The notes under the pieces were generated by a model. The model worked only from the letters and a program-made list of their open reading frames with translations, was not told the DNA's origin and did no database searches. Source: Clostridium sp. BJN0013 (lineage in GTDB: Bacteria > Bacillota > Clostridia > Clostridiales > Clostridiaceae). Taken from it: a stretch of 64,000 nucleotides of DNA. The DNA is taken from the NCBI RefSeq assembly GCF_040939125.1, contig NZ_CP162495.1, positions 2,728,001 through 2,792,000 of the forward strand, written 5' to 3'. The stretch's first letter is position 1. Each line of letters opens with the position of its first letter. Below, in pieces: positions 26,144 to 34,900 of this stretch. The position numbers and the translations under genes are program-made.

Positions 26144-26359
26144 TTAGGCCATAATCTCTGCTAAAAACGGAGAGAAAGTTTCGCGGTTTTTGGCCATGAT
26201 CTTGTCAAATTCACTTTGGCTAATAAGACCCTTTTCTAAGAGCTTTTTTGTAAGTTTTTCTGCCACCAAATAATCGTGCTCATTTTTAAGTGAAGCCTCT
26301 GTAGGCTTTTCTGCTTCATACTTTATGGATTCAACGGCTTCTAATTTTGTTAATTTCAT
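26144..26359 (-). CDS. Small SHOCT-like helper of the recombinase cassette
   Basis: The 71-aa protein is mostly helical and basic, with a C-terminal segment EKLTKKLLEKGLISQSEFDKIMAKN that resembles the SHOCT short helical domain. It begins KLTKLEAVESIKYEAEK, similar in style to the start of the neighbouring recombinase (MKRITKIEANEKL), so the N-terminal tails may share a binding partner. The ATG at 26359 has AAAGAGGTCGAG upstream. It is the first gene of the recombinase cassette and a candidate recombination directionality factor, though nothing direct shows this. Confidence 0.55.
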   Translation of the reverse strand: MKLTKLEAVESIKYEAEKPTEASLKNEHDYLVAEKLTKKLLEKGLISQSEFDKIMAKNRETFSPFLAEIMA

Positions 26360-26399
26360 TCTCTCGACCTCTTTCCGAGGGAACATATCAATCAACACC

Positions 26400-26443
26400 C
26401 TCTAATAGTCCCAGGACAGAAATCAGCCGAATGAACGAAAAAA
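26400..26443 (-). promoter_or_regulatory. Copy 1 of the fixed-spacing phage control element
   Basis: Read on the minus strand: TTTTTTCGTTCA, 12 bp, CTGTCCTGGGACTATTAGAG. The last 20 bases are identical to copy 4 at 57397-57416. It lies 40 bp before the recombinase helper gene and directly after the amidase terminator. Confidence 0.75.
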
Positions 26444-26444
26444 G

Positions 26445-26491
26445 CAAAAAAAAATAATGCCTACCGAAAGACGAATCTCTCGATAGGCATT
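26445..26491 (-). terminator. Terminator after the amidase gene
   Basis: On the minus strand AATGCCTATCGAGAG (26491-26477) pairs with CTTTCGGTAGGCATT (26470-26456), then a run of T residues follows. It ends the lysis operon 11 bp after the amidase stop and leads straight into control element copy 1. Confidence 0.88.
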
Positions 26492-26501
26492 AAACTGATT
26501 G

Positions 26502-27206
26502 TTATTCGCTGTATTTAATAAAGGCATCGGTGAAGCCAGCTGCCTTGACCTTGCTGAGCATGGCATCTGCATTCGCCTTAACAGAAAACGATCCAAGTTG
26601 GACTCGGTAATATTTCTTCGGTGCGGTCGTCTCCACCGAAGCGGCAAAGGAAAGACCGGATTTTACATCGGCGCGGAAGGTATCCATCGACTTACCGTGT
26701 TTAGGAAACCAATGCAGTACATCACCATGATTGCTGGCGATACCTTGCTTATATCCTTCGCTATGGCAGATAATATCTTTTTCAGTGAGACCAAACTCCC
26801 TGCAAAGAAATACACAAAGTTCAACGGCCTCCAGGTACACCTTGTTGAAATAGGTGCTGTCCGAAAGACCATCCTCGCAAATCTCAAAGCCTATATGGGT
26901 ATTGTTTGCAGTTCCCCCAGCGTGCCAGCCTCGATGGTTCCACGGCAAAGTCTGATATGTGGCGATTGTTCCATCTGCCAGCTTACCGATGAAGGCATGA
27001 ACGCAAACCTGTCGACCACCGGGCTTTTCTTGATTCCAATGATTGTTGTATTGGTTCTTTCCGAGCAAGCCATCATCCGGGCCAACATAGCGCTTCAGCC
27101 ATGGGTTATCGGCCCCGGTAGAGTGCACCATGATGCCTTTGGGAATTATCGTTTTACCTGCTTTGAAGCAGGCATTATTCGTTAATATTAACTTGCGTAA
27201 ATTCAT
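26502..27206 (-). CDS. Phage endolysin: N-acetylmuramoyl-L-alanine amidase with SPOR domain
   Basis: This 234-aa lysis enzyme cuts the amide link between muramic acid and the stem peptide. The amidase_2 domain has zinc-ligand candidates in IMVHSTG, WNHRGWHAGG and LHWFPKHGKSMDTFRADV, and the family segment HIGFEICED. A C-terminal SPOR-type repeat (YRVQLGSFSVKANADAMLSKVKAAGF) should bind denuded peptidoglycan. The ATG at 27206 follows AGAGGTGATTTTA and lies 17 bp after the baseplate gene stop. With the holin upstream it forms the lysis module. Confidence 0.92.
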   Translation of the reverse strand: MNLRKLILTNNACFKAGKTIIPKGIMVHSTGADNPWLKRYVGPDDGLLGKNQYNNHWNQEKPGGRQVCVHAFIGKLADGTIATYQTLPWNHRGWHAGGTANNTHIGFEICEDGLSDSTYFNKVYLEAVELCVFLCREFGLTEKDIICHSEGYKQGIASNHGDVLHWFPKHGKSMDTFRADVKSGLSFAASVETTAPKKYYRVQLGSFSVKANADAMLSKVKAAGFTDAFIKYSE

Positions 27207-27222
27207 TAAAATCACCTCTAAT

Positions 27223-28593
27223 TTACATGTTGGTTGTTGCAAGACTGACAGGGTATAGGTGGTAGGTAAACTTCAAATCGCAGAAAGCACTCGCCGATGT
27301 GCCATCACTTCCCATACTGATATACAGCCCATATCCAGAAGGCACTCGGCTTTGACGCATTTGAATATGAATATGCAACCCAGCGTTTGAACTATCAGCA
27401 CCGATAGGCGTGCTGCGTGAGATTCTGGTAAAGTTCACTTCATCATTTGAGATATATAAGTCTAGTTCTTTTTCACTTGTATCCGATTGACGGCAAAGGG
27501 TAACCAAATGACAATCATAAGCCGTCGGATATAGCAATCCGCCCTGTCCACCTATAACCACACTACCAATGGGCAATAATGTGTGCAAAGGTCCTCGGAC
27601 ACTATTAATCCCGCCCGCACCGGTAGCATTGCCGCTCAACACATATCTCAAATAGCTTGCTCTGGTGAATGCGTTGATAGTAGCTGTTGCAGTAGAGGTA
27701 AGGGTCAATGCTGTCGTAGCATTTTCTGTTCTTTCCAGCAAAAATAGACTCTCACCAGAAGGAATAGTAACATCACCAATGGAGAAAATCTGACTCGTCC
27801 AATAGGCTGTGCAAGCCGGGTTTGATGATATTCCTGACCCATAAGCAATGTTCGCTACATCTTGGATACCCCTTATAGCTTCGGCAAGTTTCTTGACGGT
27901 ATTACGGAGGGTGCCCTGGATTAACACTTGCACATTATTTGCGGCAGGGCTGCCCAAAGCCGTAACAAAGGTATATGTTACCGTCCCGATTACTACGTTG
28001 TTGCCATTCGTGATGCCATTAAATGTGATGGACGCTCTTCGGCTTATCATATCCGGTGCTGTGGCAGTTTCTATCGGATGCAAATGGTTCAGGAGAACCC
28101 CAGTCCGCATATACAGATTGTCGCGCGTATCTTCGACCAAGTCGTGTGTAGTGTTTAACAAGTTATAAGTGAGATTTAGCAGATTATTTATCTCATCAAT
28201 ATCCAGTTCAGCTAAGGCAGAAAGCACTTGATTGAGCCATTCCTGTGCTGGCGGCTCGGGTGGTTCTGCGATACCGTCTGCAAGGGCCTCCTCGACGATG
28301 GTCAGTATCCGAACGCTTTTTCCAACCACATCGCCATAAGTAACCCTTATCTCCAGCTGACCGACACCGACTAGCAATGTATCCGTTGCGCTGGGCGACC
28401 ATGTAAGGACTCCATCGGCATAAGTTGTGATCACAGGGTATGCAATACCATCAGGTCTTTTGTATATAGCATTTAGGGCTGCTCCGGGGTAAGTGCCATC
28501 TAACAAACTGGAAACATCAAACTCAAGGTGGCGAAAGTAGTGTTCCCCTCGTCTACCGATGAACACGGTTGCTGCTTTAGTTAAATCAATCAT
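27223..28593 (-). CDS. BppU-type phage baseplate upper protein
   Basis: This 456-aa structural protein has an N-terminal segment (IGRRGEHYFRHLEFDVSSLLDGTYPGAALNAIYKRPDG) that fits the BppU family, which links receptor-binding proteins to the baseplate. Helical linkers follow (IDEINNLLNLTYNLLNTTHDLVEDTRDNLY), then a large beta-rich C-terminal part that may contact the host surface. It overlaps the holin gene by 4 bp, so an adhesin-like structural gene lies inside the lysis region, an order seen in other clostridial siphoviruses. Confidence 0.78.
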   Translation of the reverse strand: MIDLTKAATVFIGRRGEHYFRHLEFDVSSLLDGTYPGAALNAIYKRPDGIAYPVITTYADGVLTWSPSATDTLLVGVGQLEIRVTYGDVVGKSVRILTIVEEALADGIAEPPEPPAQEWLNQVLSALAELDIDEINNLLNLTYNLLNTTHDLVEDTRDNLYMRTGVLLNHLHPIETATAPDMISRRASITFNGITNGNNVVIGTVTYTFVTALGSPAANNVQVLIQGTLRNTVKKLAEAIRGIQDVANIAYGSGISSNPACTAYWTSQIFSIGDVTIPSGESLFLLERTENATTALTLTSTATATINAFTRASYLRYVLSGNATGAGGINSVRGPLHTLLPIGSVVIGGQGGLLYPTAYDCHLVTLCRQSDTSEKELDLYISNDEVNFTRISRSTPIGADSSNAGLHIHIQMRQSRVPSGYGLYISMGSDGTSASAFCDLKFTYHLYPVSLATTNM

Positions 28594-29030
28594 ATTCCAT
28601 CACCTGACTTAGGGGGCTCATCATCACGCCCATGTAGCTGTTTTAGAACCTCCTTGAGTTTTTCAGGTATTGGTAGCCCAATATGTCCGGCATTCTCTAA
28701 AATAGACACACCTTCATTGCTCAAGTAGAAGAAAATTACTGCTGTCCTAAGGACACCACCATTGTCCCCAGCACTACCCAGTATCTGCGTATCAAGGATA
28801 TGGGCTACACCCACCAATGTAAAAATAAGAACCTTTTTGAAGATACCTTTCGCGCCGATTTCACTGGACAGCTTTTTATCTACAATGGCACAGAGCACAC
28901 CGGTCACATAATCTATGGCTACAAATGCTATGAGCGCATAAAGGAATCCGTCCAGTCCACCAAGAAACCACCCGAGAAAAGCACCAACAGCAGCAAAAAC
29001 CAGCTGCATCCAATTCCAAATCTCTTTCAT
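28590..29030 (-). CDS. Phage holin (toxin secretion/lysis holin family)
   Basis: This 146-aa small membrane protein forms the pore that releases the endolysin at the end of infection. Hydrophobic helices span about residues 8-30 (VFAAVGAFLGWFLGG) and 32-50 (LYALIAFVAIDYVTGVLCAI), and another lies near 70-85. The segment AIDYVTGVLCAIVDKKLSSEIGAKGIFKK is typical of the phi-holin_4 family. A charged, Pro-rich tail follows. The ATG at 29030 follows GGAGGTATTTCAA. Confidence 0.9.
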   Translation of the reverse strand: MKEIWNWMQLVFAAVGAFLGWFLGGLDGFLYALIAFVAIDYVTGVLCAIVDKKLSSEIGAKGIFKKVLIFTLVGVAHILDTQILGSAGDNGGVLRTAVIFFYLSNEGVSILENAGHIGLPIPEKLKEVLKQLHGRDDEPPKSGDGI

Positions 29031-29064
29031 TTGAAATACCTCCATTTCATGAATTTGTGTATAG

Positions 29065-29092
29065 AAAAACGCTCCCGCAAATTACGAGAGCG
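29065..29092 (-). terminator. Terminator between tail-fibre gene and holin
   Basis: On the minus strand CGCTCTCG and CGGGAGCG pair (one G-T) around TAATTTG, followed by TTTTTC. It divides structural genes from the lysis module. The lysis genes then need read-through or their own promoter in the 35 bp that follow. Confidence 0.8.
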
Positions 29093-29111
29093 CTATTGGT
29101 TTGTATTGTGT

Positions 29112-31583
29112 CTAAAGCTCCAAGATCAGGTCTTGAATTTGTTGCATCACATCCGCTTTTGGTCGCCCAGTTCCAATGGGCAGCCATGTTATGGGCGGGA
29201 TATCAAAAGTAGACGAGGAATCAAAGTTGTTCACTATTGTAATAACCGACTCGATGGCTTTTCTAAGCTCTGTGATGTGGAAAGGCCAGTTTTTGATATT
29301 GCTTTTTCCAGCAACAATCTCCTCACTCCAAGTCACCTGAGACAGATTGTAATAACTACGTACTGTATTTACAGCAGTTCGTAGCATCTGGATATGAATT
29401 GCCTTTACATTCGTTTCGTTCGCGGTGATCGTCTCAAATGGCGGTGGCAATACAGTAAAAGTGCGTACAACCTCCGGACTTGACGACTCAATATCACTAT
29501 CAAGGCAGCGGACGGTCACAGTATGGTTCCCTGCGGCTAGCGCTGCCGATTGAAACACCGTTTTTACACCATTACCCAGATAGCCGCTTACGGAAAACAT
29601 CTCAGGGTTATCTATGCTGTTAATCCAAGTACCCGTGTCGATTTTTACTTCTACAATCTGCGTTTGACCATCCGGCTCAATACCCGTTGTAATCATGAAA
29701 CGCGGTGTAGCCTTGTAACTTGAACTGCCAGATACCGGGCAGACGATTAGTGGTGCAGTCGGCGGACTATTTTTCTTTACTGTACCGCTTACTACATAGG
29801 CAGAAACTGCATCCAATGTATCGGTTACGCTGATACGGTAGCGGGTATACATTCCAGCTATCTGAGAAGCGTTCGCTATATATGTCCCAGAGGTTGAACT
29901 TGTAACGACAATTGTCAGAGCCTCATATGCCGACCAGTTAATCCCGTCCATTGAAGTTGAACGCTGAATGACATACTGCTTTATAGCGCTGGTTCCAGGT
30001 ATCGCTCCGCTCCATGTAAGAGTTACGGTGCTGGATTCGTAAATGGCAGGAGCGGCGGTAAAGGAAGTCGGTGGCGTGGGCAGTGTATTTCTGTGGACCG
30101 TGTTGCTGGAAACAGTCCAATCTGAGTAGAAACTCTCGCCAGCTGCGCCACGTGTTCTTACCCTGAATCGGCGGTAATTCCCGCGTGTAGTCGGTGGACT
30201 GACGATTACACTACCACTTGTCGCTGAAGTGAACACCGTAGCTAGTGCTGTCCAGGCTCCCCATGTGCTGTTATCTATCGAATCACTATATTCTATCTCA
30301 TAGGATGTGATGGAATTTCCCGCACCACCGGCTGCTCCGCTCCATGAAAGGGTTACGTTTCCTTCGGCCAACGTTGTGCTTACTGAGCAAGCGGTCGGCG
30401 CTACGCAGGCAGTAATATCGCAATAGATGCTGTTACTGACAACCTCTGAAGAGTAAACATCAAGAGTATCTATTGTCCAAATGCCGAATTGAGTATAAGT
30501 TCCTGGAATTCTTGATACATTTGGGTTGTAACTACCGCCGCTTGCCGAGAGTGTTAGAGTGGTAAGAACGTTCCATGAACTCCATGTACTGTTATCCGTG
30601 GATGTTCTGCTGGCAATCTGGTATCCCTTTATCGCACTTGTTCCACCGGAAGCTCCGCTCCATGTCAGTGTAATGGTTTCATCGCTATAGTTTGCTGGAG
30701 AAGCGACTGCAGTGGTTGCCGGACTTGGTACAGTATTTCTACGGACGGAATTCGTCGAAACCTTCCAGCCCGAATAATAGCTTGCTCCTGCAGTACCACG
30801 TGTCCGTACCTGAAACCTACGATAATTGCCTCGAGTCGAAGGCGGCGCAACAGAAGCGCTACCGCTAGTGGCTGTTGTGGTTACCGTGGTAAGTGCTGTC
30901 CATGCTCCCCATGTGACATTGTCAGCGGAATCGCTGTATTGTATCTCATAGGAGGATATTGAGTTATTTATACCGCCCGATGCACCACTCCATGACAGAG
31001 TAACATTGCCTTCCGAGAGTGTTGCATTTAACGAGCAGGAAGTCGGAGCACTGCAAGCGGTTGTACGGCTCGCCCAATTAATGGTCAGTACAATCTGACT
31101 TAAGTTGTCCCTTGCGCCAAAGCCCATGTAGTTTAAGGTGCTGGAGCCTGCATCCATGAATAGGCAGTTGCTGGCACCACTACCGATGGAATCTATGAGC
31201 GCGGTAGAAATGGCGATATCTTTTGCGCCTTGTCCGGCTGAAACGGTATAGTTATACCCAGAGGTAACCTTTGTCGGCCTACTCCCGGACACACTGGTGC
31301 TGGAACTGGGTGCTGGCATGCCGGAAGCATTTCCAGCATACAACGTCATGGTTCTGGCTGAACCCCAGTCACCCGCAGCTATCCTGACAAGGTGAATGCT
31401 GGCCGATGTGGGATAATAGTTTGCGTAAGTATTCCGGATACTGGCAAGGTCAAACAGCATAGCTCCTACGTTCTCATAATTGTTAGCATCAGGATAGACA
31501 CCTTGCCGAACATAATCCGTTACACCTGCGATCCAGCTACCATTACGCCATGTACACGCATTAGTTGCCTGATATGTTGCCAT
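29112..31583 (-). CDS. Tail-tip/receptor-binding protein with fibronectin III-like repeats
   Basis: The 823-aa structural protein has an N-terminal carbohydrate-binding-like beta domain of about 170 residues. Four repeats follow in an A-B-A-B order: the A units share EGNVTLSWSGA, RGNYRRFQVRTRG and SYEIQYSDS; the B units share TLTWSGA, GTSAIK, and YTQFGIW or YTRYRIS. Then come a beta segment (PPTAPLIVCPVSGSSS) and a helical C-terminus of about 100 residues. The units differ by many substitutions, so the duplication is old. It likely projects from the tail tip and makes low-affinity sugar contacts. It ends before a terminator. Confidence 0.82.
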   Translation of the reverse strand: MATYQATNACTWRNGSWIAGVTDYVRQGVYPDANNYENVGAMLFDLASIRNTYANYYPTSASIHLVRIAAGDWGSARTMTLYAGNASGMPAPSSSTSVSGSRPTKVTSGYNYTVSAGQGAKDIAISTALIDSIGSGASNCLFMDAGSSTLNYMGFGARDNLSQIVLTINWASRTTACSAPTSCSLNATLSEGNVTLSWSGASGGINNSISSYEIQYSDSADNVTWGAWTALTTVTTTATSGSASVAPPSTRGNYRRFQVRTRGTAGASYYSGWKVSTNSVRRNTVPSPATTAVASPANYSDETITLTWSGASGGTSAIKGYQIASRTSTDNSTWSSWNVLTTLTLSASGGSYNPNVSRIPGTYTQFGIWTIDTLDVYSSEVVSNSIYCDITACVAPTACSVSTTLAEGNVTLSWSGAAGGAGNSITSYEIEYSDSIDNSTWGAWTALATVFTSATSGSVIVSPPTTRGNYRRFRVRTRGAAGESFYSDWTVSSNTVHRNTLPTPPTSFTAAPAIYESSTVTLTWSGAIPGTSAIKQYVIQRSTSMDGINWSAYEALTIVVTSSTSGTYIANASQIAGMYTRYRISVTDTLDAVSAYVVSGTVKKNSPPTAPLIVCPVSGSSSYKATPRFMITTGIEPDGQTQIVEVKIDTGTWINSIDNPEMFSVSGYLGNGVKTVFQSAALAAGNHTVTVRCLDSDIESSSPEVVRTFTVLPPPFETITANETNVKAIHIQMLRTAVNTVRSYYNLSQVTWSEEIVAGKSNIKNWPFHITELRKAIESVITIVNNFDSSSTFDIPPITWLPIGTGRPKADVMQQIQDLILEL

Positions 31584-31594
31584 AGAAATTCACC

Positions 31595-32098
31595 TCACTC
31601 ATATACCGCCGAAACCAGCGAATTTACCAACCCACAAAGGTCGGTATTCAAACGGGTGTCAGTAATGTTATTTGCGACTATTGATGTAGCGGCTGTAGGT
31701 ACAAGCACATCTGCAATACCAAGTTCATAGATGTCGCTGGTTCTTGTTAGAGCAGGTGCCACTGGTGTTGCAGCGGGAGTACCAGCAACAACAGCAAGCT
31801 GAATGCTTCGGCTGATCTGACTTAAACGGATCACAATTCGGTCAATGCGGGGATTGCTTCCGTTTGCAGTTGTCAGTGGCATATTTAAGACATCCGTATT
31901 CTCATAACGGTATCCGTTAATCCATGCACTTCCTGCTGCCACATTCACAGCTAAGCCAATTGCTGGCGATACCTGTAGGTTTGTTGCTAACATATAAAAA
32001 ACACCGTTGGAGACGAGGCTTCCGAAATATGACGCAAAATCCGCAGCATCATAGACTCTGTCTCCGTCCGATGAGTTAAAAAATCCGCTTTTCTCCAT
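31595..32098 (-). CDS. Phage structural protein, baseplate/tail-fibre attachment type
   Basis: The 167-aa protein starts EKSGFFNSSDGDRVYDAADFASYFGSLVSNGVF, a segment that recurs at the N-terminus of many siphovirus tail-fibre proteins. A beta-rich region follows (INGYRYEN, then RIDRIVIRLSQISRSI) and a short C-terminal helix. It has no long fibre part of its own, so it may act as an adaptor for the neighbouring repeat protein. It lies 11 bp from that gene and 18 bp from the baseplate hub gene. Confidence 0.7.
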   Translation of the reverse strand: MEKSGFFNSSDGDRVYDAADFASYFGSLVSNGVFYMLATNLQVSPAIGLAVNVAAGSAWINGYRYENTDVLNMPLTTANGSNPRIDRIVIRLSQISRSIQLAVVAGTPAATPVAPALTRTSDIYELGIADVLVPTAATSIVANNITDTRLNTDLCGLVNSLVSAVYE

Positions 32099-32116
32099 AC
32101 ACTATTTTCCTCCTTA

Positions 32117-34033
32117 TTAATCAGTTTTCGTATACTCTATAACCACATAACCTGTATATGTTGTCCGGTCATTACCAGGTTCGACAACGACATTGGTTGT
32201 ATCAATATAAAGCCCGATTTGCGAGGCGAAGTTGTTGTAACGAGCAAGTGGCAGCGGCAAGAATACTGTCCCGTTTGTCGCAAAGCCTGTTAAACTGACA
32301 ACAGTGCTGAGGTTTGTTATACCGTGAGCTACACTTTTCGGTGTGGTATTTGTAAGTGACCCAAGACTCACTTGCTTACGATAAATCGTCTTACCATCAA
32401 TCCATAAACGTCCTGTGTTTTGTTCTGTCGTAGAGTAGTCAGTAAACGCAGATGAAATTTTAGTGGCAGTAATTGTACGATCTGCGATCTTTACACCGGT
32501 GACTGCGCCATTTGCAAGCCTAGTCGTGGTTATTGGTTCATTATTGATGTTGAGCCAGTTCGCCTGCCCAGATAGGTTATTGAATACGAAAACAGAAATA
32601 ACATAAAACGTCATAGTGTCCCTACTGATAAAGAAGCCCATTGCTCGCTGATAGCCATAGCCCGTGTTATCTCCATTATGCTTCGTTAAAAATACGTGTC
32701 CGTTTTCACTTGGTTGGTCGCTGAACTTGTTACCACTGTACGAGGTGAAGTATAAAGTATCTCCCGGTACCATGTTGTACAAGGCATACTGACCGACCGA
32801 TATGGTACCCGCGCCTACAAAAACTTCGAGTGCAGGAAGTTTCCCAAACAGGTTGTTAAAGGTATCCGCGACGTCATTACCCTGAATTTTCGGGTCCACC
32901 TGCGTCAAGTCACCCAGTGTTCCTTCCACGACGCTTAAGGCCTCGGCAACTTCGGATATGCCGGTAGGTGCCAATAGTGCTGTTTTAACCTCGCTCATGT
33001 CGGAGCGGACTTTCTGTGCTATAGTTAGCTCAGCCTTTCCAAACACTACGCTGATGCTCTGCCCATCCGCGTCATATGTTTCTTCGATCTCAGTGATTCT
33101 TGTAGTCATGGATACACCCCATGCCTTGGAGATTACTTTGACGGTCTGCCCAAGGTCGAAGTCTATCTTGTAGGTCAAGTTGCCATGCGGATTGACCGAT
33201 GTATCAAACGTATATCGTATGGCCTGTTCATTCAGCTTACTCTGACCTCGAAAAGTCAGAGTATTGACGTAATCTGTCCCAAAGTCCTCAGCCCGTAAAT
33301 CTTTGGCATCCACGAAGATTTCGCGGCGCGTCTCCCCAGAACCGCTTGTGATTGCGACAAATGTACGGCCTGCGCCTTCACCCTCGCCACCGATGAGTGC
33401 GGTATTGGCGTAATCCGCTACACTCTCTGTATATATCTGTTCAGTCAGATTCTCGTACTCCTTTGAGAATACCGCTTGGGAGTTGGCCCCATTATACAGC
33501 ATCACTGTAAAAATACCTGTAGCTGGAGTGAACACAGTCTTAATACCAATATCCGAAGCAACGCAAAGTTCCGTCACTGAATCCATCAGATTCCGATATG
33601 ATATCTGAGTACTAACAGGAGTGCCCAAGTTTGGAGATGAGAAGGATATTCCGGTAATCTTTCGCTCCGTGTCGGTAGGGTTGATGATATTATTATTTAA
33701 TAGCTGCTCAACACAGACAGAAAGATCTCCGGAAAGTATCTCGGTTTGCCACAAAATACGACGGGCGAGGAAGGAAGTCGCAAAGCGACCGCTCGCCGTA
33801 ATAATTTCATGCTCGGACTGAGACAATTCCAGATGCTCAATGATTCCGGCTTCCTCATCATCGTTCTTCCAAATAATGTTCCCCTCTTTTAAGAGTGCAG
33901 CGTTCTCCTGTGTTGCAATGGCTTTTAGTTCAAATGAACCACACTGGGAGTAACGCCGTGTCCAGCGCAGGTACTCAAAAGACTCCACAATACCCGTAAG
34001 CTCCCGGTTTGGATTGTAGATATATAGTTGCAT
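32117..34033 (-). CDS. Phage tail/baseplate hub protein, ReqiPepy6 Gp37-like
   Basis: The 638-aa protein begins QLYIYNPNRELTGIVESFEYLRWTRRYSQCGSFEL, typical of Gp37-like tail proteins that occupy the position of a baseplate hub or tail-associated lysin. The middle holds beta strands, and a C-terminal part (GVKIADRTITATKISSAFTDYSTTEQNTGRLWIDGKTIY) resembles fibre-head sequences. No lytic domain could be recognised. The ATG at 34033 is preferred, because GGGGGTG lies before it and the Dit stop overlaps the GTG alternative at 34039. Confidence 0.8.
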   Translation of the reverse strand: MQLYIYNPNRELTGIVESFEYLRWTRRYSQCGSFELKAIATQENAALLKEGNIIWKNDDEEAGIIEHLELSQSEHEIITASGRFATSFLARRILWQTEILSGDLSVCVEQLLNNNIINPTDTERKITGISFSSPNLGTPVSTQISYRNLMDSVTELCVASDIGIKTVFTPATGIFTVMLYNGANSQAVFSKEYENLTEQIYTESVADYANTALIGGEGEGAGRTFVAITSGSGETRREIFVDAKDLRAEDFGTDYVNTLTFRGQSKLNEQAIRYTFDTSVNPHGNLTYKIDFDLGQTVKVISKAWGVSMTTRITEIEETYDADGQSISVVFGKAELTIAQKVRSDMSEVKTALLAPTGISEVAEALSVVEGTLGDLTQVDPKIQGNDVADTFNNLFGKLPALEVFVGAGTISVGQYALYNMVPGDTLYFTSYSGNKFSDQPSENGHVFLTKHNGDNTGYGYQRAMGFFISRDTMTFYVISVFVFNNLSGQANWLNINNEPITTTRLANGAVTGVKIADRTITATKISSAFTDYSTTEQNTGRLWIDGKTIYRKQVSLGSLTNTTPKSVAHGITNLSTVVSLTGFATNGTVFLPLPLARYNNFASQIGLYIDTTNVVVEPGNDRTTYTGYVVIEYTKTD

Positions 34034-34035
34034 AT

Positions 34036-34887
34036 TCACACCCCCAGAAACTGCGGACGATAGTAAATGCTGACTTCTAGCAGTTCCATATTGACTGAAG
34101 CATCGTAGCGCAAAGTGTTAATGCCTGCGGCAAGCTGGAAAAATACCGAATTGGTGTCCAGCAGGGAGAAAGCATTCGTTACCACAGAGCCGTTTATGCT
34201 GACTACTCGCTTACCAGCGAAATGGGTATATACACGAAGTTCATCTCCGGCATTCATTGTAGTTAGAAGGCGGATGTATTCCCCGGTATCAATATTTAAG
34301 AGTTCTGGATTTGTTACCGTTCCCAGCGCCTGGAATACGATCTCGCATCCACAGGAAACATCACCGATGTTGTCCACCGTGATGATCTGGCTGGGCTGAC
34401 GCATTCCAAACTCCATGCCGCTTTCAGGTATTTCCAGTTCAAACTCGAATAAAGGTATCCAAGATGCCAGTTCCTCACGCACTTCATTAAGCGTCTCAAA
34501 GAAGGGAGACGGGCAGAGGAGACTGACAAAAAAGTTGGGTATCCGCTGCCTGGTGGAAACGGTAAAACCCGCTTCCTCTACAACGCAGGCAATTTGCCGT
34601 TCACGATAGATGAGTGTTCCATTCAGCTTAGGGCTAAATATCTGAAGTAAGCGCTGTCGTCGCGAAAAAGCCTCGTCAGGTGTATCTGCTACGACCGTAC
34701 CCTCCAGTATGATGTTTCGCATATCCAGTGTAGAGGAAATATAAAAAGCACCGTCCTGATCTGGTGCCTTGAAGGTGTTAACGGTCTGACGTATGTTGCC
34801 TGTGCCGTCTATCTTGGTAAGGAAATACGGGCGGCTTTGTTTAAGCGTAATGCTTCTGCCATCTGCATTAATATAAGTAAGTTCCAT
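34036..34887 (-). CDS. Distal tail protein (Dit-like)
   Basis: The 283-aa protein begins ELTYINADGRSITLKQSRPYFLTKIDG, matching the siphovirus tail-family/Dit fold, with GAFYISSTLDMRNIILEG and YRERQIACVVEEAGF in the first domain and a beta-sandwich C-terminal half. Dit hexamers join the tail tube to the baseplate. The ATG at 34887 is chosen because AAAGGAGGTCTGACT precedes it; a start at 34911 would overlap the tape-measure stop more. It lies between the tape measure and hub genes, the usual order. Confidence 0.85.
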   Translation of the reverse strand: MELTYINADGRSITLKQSRPYFLTKIDGTGNIRQTVNTFKAPDQDGAFYISSTLDMRNIILEGTVVADTPDEAFSRRQRLLQIFSPKLNGTLIYRERQIACVVEEAGFTVSTRQRIPNFFVSLLCPSPFFETLNEVREELASWIPLFEFELEIPESGMEFGMRQPSQIITVDNIGDVSCGCEIVFQALGTVTNPELLNIDTGEYIRLLTTMNAGDELRVYTHFAGKRVVSINGSVVTNAFSLLDTNSVFFQLAAGINTLRYDASVNMELLEVSIYYRPQFLGV

Positions 34888-34900
34888 AGTCAGACCTCCT

